Shown piece by piece: positions 6,730 through 15,441 of a DNA stretch of 39,587 nucleotides (position 1 is the stretch's first letter; each line of letters begins with the position of its first letter). The notes under the pieces are model-generated. The model was not told the origin of the DNA and did no database searches. It saw only the letters and a list, made by a program, of their open reading frames with translations. This DNA comes from Actinomycetes bacterium. Lineage in GTDB: Bacteria; Actinomycetota; Acidimicrobiia; Acidimicrobiales; Palsa-688. The DNA lies in the NCBI GenBank assembly GCA_021788115.1, contig JAJYLA010000019.1:1-39587 (forward strand), in the 5' to 3' direction. A program made the translations under genes and the position numbers.

Positions 6730-7871
6730 GACCTCCTCCTTTCAACAGGCTCAGGGCTCTCCGGGGAGCCAGGGCTGCCATGTGCTACGGACACCCCGAG
6801 CCCCGTGGGGGCGCCGGCGGTGTCGGGTTCGACGATGCGGTGCTCGACTCCGATGGCGGGCCGCGCCTCGCTCAGATCCTCGCCGTCGGCCACCGGGAAG
6901 TGGCAGGCGGTGGCATGGAGCTCGTCGTCGTCGAAACGAGGCAAGAGGGACGGCTCCTCGACCACGCAGCGGTCCTGAGCCTTCGGGCAGCGCGGGTGGA
7001 AGTTGCACCCCGACGGCGGGTGGACCGGCGACGGTACGTCGCCCACGAGGACGATCCGCTCCCGCTTGGCGGCAGCAATCGGGTCGGGGATCGGCACGGC
7101 GGACAGCAGGGCGTTGGCGTACGGATGGCGCGGATGCTGGTACAGCTCCTCCGCAGGCGCGATCTCGACGACCTTGCCGAGGTACATGAGGGCGACACGG
7201 TCGCTCACATGGCGCACGACCGAGAGGTCGTGGGCGATGAACACGTAGGTCAGATCGAGCTGGTCTTGCAGGTCCGACAGCAGGTTGATGATCTGGGCCT
7301 GGATCGACACGTCGAGGGCGGAGACCGGCTCGTCGCAGATGATCAGCTTCGGCCTGAGGGCCAGGGCCCGGGCCACGCCGATGCGCTGGCGCTGACCCCC
7401 GGAGAACTCGGATGGGAAGCGGTTGTAGTGCTCGGGGTTGAGCCCGACGAGCTCCATCGCTTCCTGGACGCGGCGCTTGCGCTCGGCGCCGCTGGCGGTG
7501 CCGTGGATGGCGAAGGGGTCGCCGATGATCGAACCCACGCGGCGCTTGGGATTGAGTGAGCCGTACGGGTCCTGGAAGATCATCTGCATTTCGCGACGCA
7601 GCGGCCGCAGCTGGCGGGGACGCAGGCGGCTGATGTCGCGCCCGTCGAAGATGATCTGGCCCGAGGTCAGTTCGAACAGCCGGCTGATGCAGCGCGCGAG
7701 GGTCGACTTGCCGCAGCCGGTCTCCCCGACCAGACCCAGGGTCTCGCCGCGGCGCACCTCGAACGACACCCCGTCGACCGCGTGCACCATGTCTCGGCTG
7801 CGGCGGAGATGTCCCGTCTGCACGGGGAAGTACTTGACGACGTCGGTGAGGGACAGCAGAGCGTCGCTCAT
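6726..7871 (-). CDS. Peptide-type ABC transporter ATPase (DppF/OppF family)
   Basis: A 381-residue ATPase that powers the transporter. Walker A is GETGCGKST, the Q-loop IFQDPYGSLNPK, the signature FSGGQRQRIGVARAL, and Walker B LIICDEPVSALD with the switch His in IAHDLSVV. The C-terminal oligopeptide domain carries the cysteine motif GCNFHPRCPKAQDRC plus a later Cys, which in related DppD/DppF proteins binds an iron-sulphur cluster. I chose ATG 7871, which overlaps the stop of the other ATPase gene as ATGA; the frame is open further upstream but that stretch lies inside the other ATPase gene. A 50-residue low-complexity tail follows the last Cys. Confidence 0.93.
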   Translation of the reverse strand: MSDALLSLTDVVKYFPVQTGHLRRSRDMVHAVDGVSFEVRRGETLGLVGETGCGKSTLARCISRLFELTSGQIIFDGRDISRLRPRQLRPLRREMQMIFQDPYGSLNPKRRVGSIIGDPFAIHGTASGAERKRRVQEAMELVGLNPEHYNRFPSEFSGGQRQRIGVARALALRPKLIICDEPVSALDVSIQAQIINLLSDLQDQLDLTYVFIAHDLSVVRHVSDRVALMYLGKVVEIAPAEELYQHPRHPYANALLSAVPIPDPIAAAKRERIVLVGDVPSPVHPPSGCNFHPRCPKAQDRCVVEEPSLLPRFDDDELHATACHFPVADGEDLSEARPAIGVEHRIVEPDTAGAPTGLGVSVAHGSPGSPESPEPVERRRS

Positions 7872-8887
7872 GACGGCACCGCCTCTCCTATGACCCGGTC
7901 GCGGACGGCCTCCCGCTCCGCCTTGGTGTGCGGCAACCAGCACGCCGAGCGGTGGCCGGGTCCACCCCACGTCGGGTCCAGGGGAGGCGTCTCGCTGCGG
8001 CAGCGGTCGAACACGTAGGGGCAGCGCGGGTGGAACGGGCAGCCGGACGGAAGCCGGATGAGGCTCGGGGGCTGGCCGGGAATGGGCCGGAGCCTCTCAC
8101 GCTCCTCGCCGTAGGCCGGCAGCGAGCGCAGAAGACCCTCCGTGTAGGGGTGGTGGTACTCGTAGAAGATCTCGTCGCGGGCGCCGGACTCCATGGCGGC
8201 GCCTGCGTACATGACCACGACGTCGTCGGCCACCTCGGCGATGACCCCGAGGTCGTGGGTTATCAGGATGACCGCCGTTCCGAACTCCGTCTGAAGGCGC
8301 TCGATGACACGAAGGACCTGGGCCTGCACGGTGACGTCGAGGGCGGTGGTCGGCTCGTCGGCGATCAGCAGCACTGGGTTGAGCGACATGGCCATGGCGA
8401 TCATCGCCCGCTGGCGCATCCCCCCGGAGAACTGGTGGGGGTAGTCGTCGATGCGCCGCTCGGGTTGGGGGATGCCCACGAGCCGCAGCAGGTCGACGGC
8501 GCGGGCGCGAGCCTTGGCCTTGGGTGTGCCGGGCTCGTGGGCGTGGATCATCTCGACGATCTGCCAGCCGATGCGGTAGTAGGGGTGCAGGCTCGACAGC
8601 GGGTCCTGGAAGATCATGCCGATCTTGGCCCCCCGCACCGAGCGAAGCTCCTTCTGCGTCATCGTGAGCAGGTCCTTGCCCTCGAACAACGCCTGCCCCG
8701 AGATCTTGGCCCCCCGCGTCAGTCCGGTGACGGTCTGCGTGGCCACGCTCTTGCCCGACCCCGATTCCCCGACGATCCCCAGGGTCTGGCCCCGGTCGAC
8801 GGAGAACGACACCCCCCGCACCGCCTGGACGACACCGTCCATCGTCGAGAACGATACGTAAAGGTCCTTGACCTCTAGCAACGCCAC
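7868..8887 (-). CDS. Peptide-type ABC transporter ATPase (DppD/OppD family)
   Basis: A 339-residue ATPase, partner of the DppF-type subunit. Motifs in order are Walker [10 protein letters not shown] near residue 39, Q-loop [11 protein letters not shown], signature [15 protein letters not shown], Walker [13 protein letters not shown] and switch His in ITHDLGVI. The C-terminal domain has [15 protein letters not shown] and a later Cys, a putative iron-sulphur motif shared with DppF. It is the first gene after the substrate-binding protein, separated from it by 130 bp with a strong hairpin. That spacing is typical where the binding protein must be made in excess over the membrane complex. Its stop overlaps the next start. 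Confidence 0.93.
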   Translation of the reverse strand: MALLEVKDLYVSFSTMDGVVQAVRGVSFSVDRGQTLGIVGESGSGKSVATQTVTGLTRGAKISGQALFEGKDLLTMTQKELRSVRGAKIGMIFQDPLSSLHPYYRIGWQIVEMIHAHEPGTPKAKARARAVDLLRLVGIPQPERRIDDYPHQFSGGMRQRAMIAMAMSLNPVLLIADEPTTALDVTVQAQVLRVIERLQTEFGTAVILITHDLGVIAEVADDVVVMYAGAAMESGARDEIFYEYHHPYTEGLLRSLPAYGEERERLRPIPGQPPSLIRLPSGCPFHPRCPYVFDRCRSETPPLDPTWGGPGHRSACWLPHTKAEREAVRDRVIGEAVPS

Positions 8888-8943
8888 GGAGCGTCCTGCC
8901 TTCTCATGTGTTTCGAGTCACCTAAATCGTAGCGGCAGCCGGC

Positions 8944-8974
8944 GGTCCCGGCCGGGAACTCCCGGCCGGGGACC
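8944..8974 (-). terminator. GC hairpin between binding-protein and ATPase genes
   Basis: GGTCCCGGCCGGG at 8944-8956, loop AACT, then CCCGGCCGGGGACC at 8961-8974: a 13-bp stem with one bulged base. There is no U-run on either strand, so it is more likely an attenuator or a 3'-end stabiliser of the binding-protein mRNA than a full terminator. Confidence 0.5.
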
Positions 8975-9018
8975 GTCGACCTCTTCAGTGTGTCGCCTGA
9001 TGCGACCCTACCCGTTGG

Positions 9019-10956
9019 TCAGCTCAGCCAGACGTTGGTCGGGTCGATCTGCTCGAGCTCGGGGACGTAGATGGCGTTGTGCACCTGCGAGCCGCGCATG
9101 AGGGGCAGGTTGGGGTCGCTGATCGGGAAGATCGCGGCGTCCTTCATGGTCTGCACGTCGGCCTGGTGCCAGAGGGTGTCCGCCTGGGCGGTCGACGTGG
9201 CGACCAGGGCCTGGTCGATCAGCGAGTTGACCGTCGAATCGTTGAACAGGCCGAAGTTGGACGACGTGGGCGGCAGCACCCGGCCGTCGAACAGCGGCGA
9301 GAAGAACGATGCAGCAGCCTCGCCGTACCAGTCAGGGGACCAGCCGGCCAGCGACAGGTCCCAGCCGCCCGCACGGGCCTTGGCCGGCACCTCCAGCCAC
9401 TTGGTGTAGAAGTCCGCGTTCGGCACGCCCACACCGGTCACGGTGATGCCGACCTTGCCCAGGTCGGCCTGCACGGTCTGGAAGATGCTCTTGGACGCAG
9501 CGGAGGCCGGACGGTAGAGGAACTTGAGCGTGAGGTGCGACACCCCCGCTGCGGCGAGCAGCGACTTCGCCTTGGAGGCGTCGTAGGGGTACAGGTCGTA
9601 GGTCGGGCTCGACCCGCCGATACCCGGAGGCAGGATCTGGGTCAGCGGCGGCGACACGTTGGGACCGTTCATGTCCTGGACCAGGTGCGTGCGGTCGATC
9701 CCGTACTCCAGAGCCTGGCGAACCGCCACCTTCCCCAGCGCCCCGCCGTTGTTCGGCGACACCGTGTTGAAGATGATGTACGGGTTGCTCGAGTACTCCG
9801 ACTGCAGGTTGAACCGGTTGTCGTGGCTCGAGACCAGGCCCGGCACGTCGTTCGGCGGCACGAAGGAGTCCCACTCCATGTCCGCGGACGGCGAGTTGGT
9901 GAGGATCTCCTGCTCGATCGCGGTCTGCTGGCCGGTCTCGCTGACCTTGATCTCGTCGACGTACGCCTTGCGGATCGGGTCCGTGGACGCCTGCCACGCG
10001 GGATTGCGCACGAACACGATCGACTTGGTCGGGTCGTAGCTCTGGATCTCATACGGCCCGTCGGAGATCGTGTGTTGCGCCAGCGCGTTGCTCGCCGGCA
10101 GATAGTTCAGGAATTCCACCGGGGCCGCCGAGAACGCGGGCATCGCCAGGATGTTCGTGAAATACGACACCGGGTGCACCAGCGTGAAGTCGACCGTCAA
10201 GGGGTTCGCCGAATCCACCGACACCCCCGCGATGTTGTTCGAGTCGATGTAGGCCTTCTGCGCCGCAGCGCTCGTCGCCGACACCTTGGCGAACCCGTTG
10301 CAGAACGTGGTGTAGCCCACGATCAAGGTGCTGAAGTCGGGCTGGCCGCCGAAGGGCTGCGTCGGGTTGCACTGGCGCTTCACGCCCCGCACCACGTCCG
10401 CGGCGGTCACCTGGCGCGGCGGGGTGGTGTTCCACTCCACGCCGCTTCTGATCGTCACCGCGTACTTCTTGCCATCCGGGCTTATCGTGGGCATCGCCGT
10501 CGCCATATCCGGCACGACGCTGGTGGTCTGGCCGGCCGCAGCCGGGTAGGAGTACAGCTGCCGGGACCACATACGGAGCCCCAGATACCCGATCGAGTAG
10601 TAGCTCACGTTCGGGTCCATGTAGTCGACGTCGCCCGTGCCCAGCATCGTCAAGACTCCACCCGTCTTGGGGGTGCCCGAGTTGTTGGGGTTGAAGATCT
10701 GGTTCGGCAGCGTCGTCGTCGCACCACCCGGCGCCGTCGTGACGCCCGGCGCCGTGCTCGCAGTGGTACCCGTCGCCGCAGTCGTAGGACTCGACACTGA
10801 TTTATGGCTGCTGCCGCAGGCGGCGGCCACGAGCGTGATGCCCGCGATGCCCGCGCCGACCAGCAGCGTCCTTCGCCTCAAAGGTCGCACGTTTCGAGAC
10901 CCTCCTCGTCTCTTGACCGTCACCGCAGTGCCGGTTTCCTGTGTGATCCGCCCCAT
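9019..10956 (-). CDS. Extracellular substrate-binding lipoprotein of peptide ABC transporter
   Basis: A 645-residue protein of the SBP_bac_5 (DppA/OppA) family. The N-terminus has twin basic clusters, a hydrophobic core (LLVGAGIAGITLVAAAC) and a lipobox with the modified Cys near residue 47. A Thr/Ser/Ala/Gly linker precedes the mature domain, which carries the family patterns YDPTKSIVFVRNPAW, VRQALEYGIDR and YPYDASKAKSLLAAAG. I prefer ATG 10956, which has GAGGGGAG at correct spacing, over the ATG eight codons upstream. It lies 30 bp after secG on the same strand and heads the transporter genes, so it may be cotranscribed with secG. The ligand is not predictable from sequence; family members bind peptides or related compounds. 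Confidence 0.92.
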   Translation of the reverse strand: MGRITQETGTAVTVKRRGGSRNVRPLRRRTLLVGAGIAGITLVAAACGSSHKSVSSPTTAATGTTASTAPGVTTAPGGATTTLPNQIFNPNNSGTPKTGGVLTMLGTGDVDYMDPNVSYYSIGYLGLRMWSRQLYSYPAAAGQTTSVVPDMATAMPTISPDGKKYAVTIRSGVEWNTTPPRQVTAADVVRGVKRQCNPTQPFGGQPDFSTLIVGYTTFCNGFAKVSATSAAAQKAYIDSNNIAGVSVDSANPLTVDFTLVHPVSYFTNILAMPAFSAAPVEFLNYLPASNALAQHTISDGPYEIQSYDPTKSIVFVRNPAWQASTDPIRKAYVDEIKVSETGQQTAIEQEILTNSPSADMEWDSFVPPNDVPGLVSSHDNRFNLQSEYSSNPYIIFNTVSPNNGGALGKVAVRQALEYGIDRTHLVQDMNGPNVSPPLTQILPPGIGGSSPTYDLYPYDASKAKSLLAAAGVSHLTLKFLYRPASAASKSIFQTVQADLGKVGITVTGVGVPNADFYTKWLEVPAKARAGGWDLSLAGWSPDWYGEAAASFFSPLFDGRVLPPTSSNFGLFNDSTVNSLIDQALVATSTAQADTLWHQADVQTMKDAAIFPISDPNLPLMRGSQVHNAIYVPELEQIDPTNVWLS

Positions 10957-10986
10957 CTCAGTCTCCCCTCGTGCTCCCATGCCCGC

Positions 10987-11217
10987 TTACTGCAGGCGGA
11001 TGGCGAGGATGATTGTGGTGAAGCAGAAGCAGACGGCGCTGGCGATCGTTGCCCGGTCGAGGTTCCGCTCGGCCACGGTGGACCCTGCAGCAGCCTGACC
11101 GAGGCCGCCGCCGAACATCTCCGACAACCCACCACCTTTGCCGCTGTGCAGCAGGACCATCCCGATCAGCAGCAGCGACACGATGATGTGGATGACGACG
11201 ATGGCAGCGGTCAGCAC
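10987..11217 (-). CDS. secG: Preprotein translocase subunit SecG
   Basis: A 76-residue membrane protein with two hydrophobic helices (residues 3-23 and about 57-74) joined by the conserved cytoplasmic loop LLHSGKGGGLSEMFGGG. SecG stimulates the SecYE channel. Length and the GKGGGLS loop are diagnostic. The start is GTG 11217, with GGGAGG ten bases upstream. It follows tpiA after a 157-bp AT-richer gap, the common actinobacterial order pgk-tpiA-secG. The peptide transporter genes begin 30 bp downstream. Confidence 0.93.
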   Translation of the reverse strand: MLTAAIVVIHIIVSLLLIGMVLLHSGKGGGLSEMFGGGLGQAAAGSTVAERNLDRATIASAVCFCFTTIILAIRLQ

Positions 11218-11353
11218 TGGTCGATCGCCTCCCTCTCTCCTTCTGCCTTTTTTCTCACCTGGTATTCAGGCGGCGGTCGCAACATAGCAGCACATCATCC
11301 CAGGGGGCGAGACACCTGTGTTGGCATCAACGCGTGCTGCAACAAACGTTTCT

Positions 11354-11368
11354 GTGAATGATATTCAC
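11354..11368. promoter_or_regulatory. AT-rich inverted repeat between tpiA and secG
   Basis: GTGAAT and ATTCAC flank GAT as a perfect 6-3-6 repeat. Read as 7-1-7 it matches at 6 of 7 positions, the geometry of Fur-family boxes. It lies in an AT-rich island just after the tpiA stop, about 137 bp before the secG start. It could be an operator for secG or a tpiA 3' hairpin; neither is proved. Confidence 0.25.
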
Positions 11369-11374
11369 TCATGT

Positions 11375-12142
11375 CTATCTATATGACACTATGGCCGTGA
11401 ATTCTTCCGGATCCAGGCTGGCTCCGCCGACGAGGGCACCGTCGATGTCGGACCCCGACATCAGTTCGGCGATGTTGCCGGCCTTCACCGACCCTCCGTA
11501 CTGGATCCGCACCGACGCAGCGGCCGCCTCTCCTGCATCGGCGGCGATCGCCCGGCGCACCGCGGCGCACACGGCCTGGGCGTCGTCGGGCGTGGCGGTC
11601 CTCCCGGTTCCGATCGCCCAGATGGGCTCGTAGGCGACGACCATTCCGGCGATCGCCGCGGAGTCCAGGCCGCTCAGGCCGGCACGCAGCTGGCCGAGGA
11701 CCTTCTCCGCGGTGCGCCCCTCCTCGCGCTCGCCGAGCGTCTCCCCCACGCACAGGATCGGAACCATCCCTGCGGCCAGGACGGCCTTCACCTTCTTGTT
11801 GACGTCCTCGTCAGTCTCCCCGAACAACTGGCGCCGCTCCGAGTGTCCCACGATGACGTAGCGCACGTTGAGCTTGGCCAGCATCGCCGGGCTTATCTCG
11901 CCCGTATAGGCCCCGCCGGCCTGCCAGTGGACATTCTGGGCCCCGAGCGCGATCGGCACGTCGTCGACGTCGAGGATGGTCTGCACCGAGCGCAGCGCCG
12001 TGAAGGGCGGGTGCACCGAAACGTCGACCCGGCGGGTGGCGTCCGCGAGGCTATAGGACAGCTTCTGCACGAGATTGATGGCGTCGAGATGGGTGAGGTT
12101 CATCTTCCAGTTGCCCGAGATCAGAGGGCGCCGGCCGCTCAT
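11375..12142 (-). CDS. tpiA: Triosephosphate isomerase
   Basis: A 255-residue TIM-barrel enzyme interconverting dihydroxyacetone phosphate and glyceraldehyde 3-phosphate. Catalytic residues are visible: Asn/Lys in SGNWKMN near residues 9-13, His in IVGHSERR, and Glu in VAYEPIWAIGTG. The phosphate-binding loops (YGGSVKAGN and DGALVGGASL) are intact. I chose ATG 12142, ten bases after GGAGG, because homologues start close to this methionine; the frame runs on upstream but into pgk without similarity. It follows pgk after a 49-bp gap, in the order gap-pgk-tpiA. Confidence 0.96.
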   Translation of the reverse strand: MSGRRPLISGNWKMNLTHLDAINLVQKLSYSLADATRRVDVSVHPPFTALRSVQTILDVDDVPIALGAQNVHWQAGGAYTGEISPAMLAKLNVRYVIVGHSERRQLFGETDEDVNKKVKAVLAAGMVPILCVGETLGEREEGRTAEKVLGQLRAGLSGLDSAAIAGMVVAYEPIWAIGTGRTATPDDAQAVCAAVRRAIAADAGEAAAASVRIQYGGSVKAGNIAELMSGSDIDGALVGGASLDPEEFTAIVSYR

Positions 12143-12191
12143 CGACACGTGGCCTCCGCGGTCGGGGGCCGGGAGGCGCCGGCGCGCGTGC

Positions 12192-13346
12192 TCACCGGCG
12201 CATCCCGTCGCGGAGGGCGGCCACGCCCGGAAGGTCACCGTTCTCGATGAATTCCAAGGACGCCCCGCCGCCCGTGGACAGGTGGTCGACGCGGTCCGCC
12301 AACCCGAAACTCGCCAGCGCTGCCGCGCTGTCGCCACCGCCGACTACGGTGAAGCCCGACGCCTCCGCCACGGCATCGGCGATCGCCCGCGTGCCTGCGA
12401 CGAAGCGGGGGTCCTCGAAGACGCCCATCGGCCCGTTCCACAGCACCGTGCGCGCCGCAGCAATCACGTCGGCAAACTCCGCGGCGGTGCCCGGTCCGAT
12501 GTCGAGGCCCACCCAGCCCTCGGGCACGTCCCGCCCGACCTGACGGGTCTCGCCGGTGCGCTCCGATCCTGCGCCGAAGGACCCACCGGGGCTGAGGGCG
12601 ACGAGGTCCTGCGGCACCCGCACGTCCCGGCCGCTGCCGAGCAGCTTGCGGCAGGCCTCGACCTGGTCGGGCTCCACCAGCGAGCCTCCTATCGAGTGGC
12701 CGGCGGCAGCCAGCAAGGTGAAGCACATTCCGCCTCCGACCAGCAGGGTGTCGACGCGGTCCAGGAGGGCTTCGATCACGCCGATCTTGTCGCTGACCTT
12801 GGCACCGCCCAGCACGGCCACGAACGGTCGCTGGGCGCCGTGGAGCAGCCCCTCGAGCACGCTCACCTCACGCGCCATCAGACGGCCGGCCGCGCAGGGC
12901 CGCAGCCGCGGGGGCCCGACAACCGAGGCATGCGGGCGGTGTGCTGCGCCGAAGGCGTCGTTGACGTAGAGGTCATGCCCGGAGACGAGCTCCTCCGCGA
13001 AGCTCAGGTTCCCGGCCTCTTCACGGGGGTCGAACCGAAGGTTCTCGGCGACCGAAACCCGGTCTGCATCGGCGCCGGACTCCGACAGCAGTTCGTGCAG
13101 ACGCCGGCGGACGGGGTCCATGCTGTAACGGGGGTCGGGCTTGCCCTTCGGTCTTCCCAGGTGGCTGGCCGTGGTGACGTGTGCCACGCCCTGGTCGAGC
13201 AGCCAGGTGAGGCTCTCGAGGGTGAGGCGGATGCGCAGGTCGTCGGTGATCCGGCCGTCGACCATGGGCACGTTGAAATCGGTGCGCATCAAGACGCTGG
13301 CCCCTTCGAGGGGCATCAGGTCTTCGAGCGCCGGCAGGGAGGCCAC
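12192..13346 (-). CDS. pgk: Phosphoglycerate kinase
   Basis: A 384-residue two-domain kinase that makes ATP from 1,3-bisphosphoglycerate. Visible signatures are VLMRTDFNVPM near residue 18, SHLGRPKG near residue 61, the substrate arginine in VAENLRFDPRE, the hinge FVAVLGGAKVSDKI, GGGMCFTLL, the nucleotide loop LWNGPMGVFE and the C-terminal HLSTGGGASLEFIE. It starts at GTG 13346, seven bases after the gap stop. There is no strong Shine-Dalgarno, so coupling to gap is likely. The length is slightly under the usual 390-400 residues, with no motif missing. Confidence 0.96.
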   Translation of the reverse strand: MASLPALEDLMPLEGASVLMRTDFNVPMVDGRITDDLRIRLTLESLTWLLDQGVAHVTTASHLGRPKGKPDPRYSMDPVRRRLHELLSESGADADRVSVAENLRFDPREEAGNLSFAEELVSGHDLYVNDAFGAAHRPHASVVGPPRLRPCAAGRLMAREVSVLEGLLHGAQRPFVAVLGGAKVSDKIGVIEALLDRVDTLLVGGGMCFTLLAAAGHSIGGSLVEPDQVEACRKLLGSGRDVRVPQDLVALSPGGSFGAGSERTGETRQVGRDVPEGWVGLDIGPGTAAEFADVIAAARTVLWNGPMGVFEDPRFVAGTRAIADAVAEASGFTVVGGGDSAAALASFGLADRVDHLSTGGGASLEFIENGDLPGVAALRDGMRR

Positions 13347-13353
13347 GCCGGCC

Positions 13354-14391
13354 TCAGGCGGAGCGATTCGCCGCGCCGATCGTGCGAGCGAGGTCGACGA
13401 GCCGGTGGGAGTACCCCCACTCGTTGTCGTACCAGCCGAACACTTTGACGAGCGAGCCCATGGCCATGCTCAGCAGCGAGTCGAAGGTGCACGACGCGGA
13501 GCTGCCGACGATGTCGGAGGACACTATGGGCTCGTCGGTGTAGACGAGCACCCCGCCGGACAGAGGTCCGGAGGTCGCCGCGGCACGAAACGCCTCGTTG
13601 ATCTCCTCCACGGTGACGTCGCGGGCAAGGATGGCCGTGAAGTCCGTGATGGACCCGTTGGCCACAGGCACCCGGAGGGCGCTGCCGTCGAGCCTGCCCT
13701 TCATCGACTCGAGCACGAGGCTGGTCGCCCGCGCCGCGCCCGTCGAGGCCGGCACGATGTTGACGGCGGCCGCGCGCGCCCGGCGGAGGTCCCGGTGGGC
13801 GAGGTCGAGCAGGTTCTGATCGTTGGTGTAGGCGTGCACCGTGCTCATGAGGCCCTTCTCCACCCCGAAGGCGTCGTCGAGGACCTTGACCATCGGCACG
13901 AAGCAGTTCGTGGTGCACGACGCGTTCGACACGACGACGTGACTCTCGGCCTCGAAGGTGTCGTCGTTGACGCCGACGACGAAGGTGGCGTCGGCGTTCT
14001 TCGCCGGCGCCGAGACGATGACCCGGGGTGCTCCAGCCTCGATGTGGGCGGCGGCCTTCTCCCGGTCGGTGAACTTGCCCGTCGACTCGACAACGACGTC
14101 GACGCCGAGATCGCCCCAGGGCAGGGCTTTGGGATCCCGTTCGCTGTACACGTTGATTGTCATGCCGCCGACGCTGATCGTCGACTCGGTGTGGGCGACG
14201 GCTTCGTCGAGGGTGCCCTGTGTCGAGTCGTACTTGAGAAGGTGGGCGTTGGTGGATGCCGGGACGATGTCGTTGACCCCCACGACCACGACCTCGTCGG
14301 CGTCGGGGCGCCGCTTCGCCTGGTCCAGTGCGGAGCGAACGAAGTTCCGCCCGATCCGTCCGAACCCGTTGATGCCTACTCGCACGACCAT
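13354..14391 (-). CDS. gap: Glyceraldehyde-3-phosphate dehydrogenase, type I
   Basis: A 345-residue NAD-dependent enzyme of glycolysis. The Rossmann motif VGINGFGRIGRNFVR starts at residue 5; the active-site Cys lies in SNASCTTNC, with the catalytic His in STVHAYTNDQ. The C-terminal WYDNEWGYSHR is typical. I chose ATG 14391, which has AAGGAG nine bases upstream, over an ATG 13 codons earlier. The gene heads gap-pgk-tpiA on the minus strand. The 144 bp before it, where whiA would be expected, hold no gene but could hold the promoter. Confidence 0.96.
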   Translation of the reverse strand: MVVRVGINGFGRIGRNFVRSALDQAKRRPDADEVVVVGVNDIVPASTNAHLLKYDSTQGTLDEAVAHTESTISVGGMTINVYSERDPKALPWGDLGVDVVVESTGKFTDREKAAAHIEAGAPRVIVSAPAKNADATFVVGVNDDTFEAESHVVVSNASCTTNCFVPMVKVLDDAFGVEKGLMSTVHAYTNDQNLLDLAHRDLRRARAAAVNIVPASTGAARATSLVLESMKGRLDGSALRVPVANGSITDFTAILARDVTVEEINEAFRAAATSGPLSGGVLVYTDEPIVSSDIVGSSASCTFDSLLSMAMGSLVKVFGWYDNEWGYSHRLVDLARTIGAANRSA

Positions 14392-14535
14392 CGCTCTGCT
14401 CCTTGTGTACTCCGGGGCCTCAATCTGCACGCTTCAATATGTCCGGCTCTATCGGGCTCGTCCGGGGCTTCGTCCGCCGGGTTCTCCGCCTCGCGGCCGC
14501 GAAACCGGGCCAGCACCACGTGTGCCACGAGGCCA

Positions 14536-15441
14536 CTATGTCAGGTGCTGAAGTATCTCGGCCAGATTTTCGACGTCGTGTCCACCCCCGTCCGCCCTGG
14601 CCAGAGGTCCCGCGACCACCGGCACCCCGAGAATCGCCGCGTCTTCCCGCTCTCCGCCGGGATCGTCAGGGCCGCCGCCCGCCGGTGCAACCATGACATC
14701 CACGGGGACGCCATGGTCGAGCACCGCCCTCAGGTGGTCCGCCGGGCCGAATCCTGCGGTCTCCGGGAGCTGCGGACGCAGATTGCACACATACACGCGC
14801 CGTCCGCGGCCGCGGCTGGCGAGGGCCGCACGGATACCCGGAACCGCGCACACGGCCAGGACGCTCGTGTAGAGCGAGCCCGGACCGATGACGATCTGGT
14901 CCGCGTCGGCGAGGGCGCCCACCACCTCCTCGGGCACGGGCGCGTCGGGAGGCACGATCGAAACGGTCGAGATGGAGCCTGCCGACTTCGAGACGTTCAC
15001 CTGGCCGACCACCTCCGTGCCCGCCACCTCCGCCTTGAGGACCACCGGGACGGACGTCGCCGGGAGCACCCGCCCGACGGCGCCGAGGAGACCGCCGGCG
15101 AGGTCCAGCGCCGCGCCGAAGTCGCCGGTGATCTCGGCCAGCCCGGCAAGGATGAGGTTCCCGAGGGCGTGACCCTGCAGGTCCCCCGACGGGAAGCGGT
15201 ACTCGAAGGCGCGGCTCCACACGGACTCCTCCCCGGCCATGGCGACCAGGCAGCGCCGCAGGTCCCCCGGAGCGGGGATGCCGGCGATTCGCCGAAGCCG
15301 GCCGCTCGACCCCCCGTCGTCGGCGACCGACACGACGGCGGTGACGCGCCCGGCGTACCGACGAACCGCCTGAAGGGTCACGGCCAGGCCGTGGCCGCCG
15401 CCCAGGGCCACGACGTGCGGCCCGGCGGGGCGCGCGCTCAA
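14536..15441 (-). CDS. yvcK: YvcK/GlmR-like gluconeogenesis factor (CofD-like fold)
   Basis: A 301-residue protein. VVALGGGHGLAVTLQAVR at the N-terminus, SVADDGGSSGRLRR near residue 40, PAPGDLRRCLVAM near 57, HALGNLILAGL near 91 and IGPGSLYTSVL near 185 are the YvcK signatures. YvcK/GlmR/CuvA proteins bind UDP-sugars and steer carbon to cell-wall precursors during gluconeogenic growth. The start appears to be TTG 15441, which overlaps the rapZ stop as TTGA, so the two are translated together. It is slightly shorter than the usual 310-330 residues. The gene that normally follows, whiA, is not present. Confidence 0.93.
   Translation of the reverse strand: MSARPAGPHVVALGGGHGLAVTLQAVRRYAGRVTAVVSVADDGGSSGRLRRIAGIPAPGDLRRCLVAMAGEESVWSRAFEYRFPSGDLQGHALGNLILAGLAEITGDFGAALDLAGGLLGAVGRVLPATSVPVVLKAEVAGTEVVGQVNVSKSAGSISTVSIVPPDAPVPEEVVGALADADQIVIGPGSLYTSVLAVCAVPGIRAALASRGRGRRVYVCNLRPQLPETAGFGPADHLRAVLDHGVPVDVMVAPAGGGPDDPGGEREDAAILGVPVVAGPLARADGGGHDVENLAEILQHLT

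Noticed and set aside
4780-6978. Open plus-strand frame of 732 codons
   Set aside because: It is antisense to two ABC permease genes and the end of an ATPase gene with clear motifs; the peptide is Asp/His/Arg-rich with no domain, typical of high-GC shadow frames.
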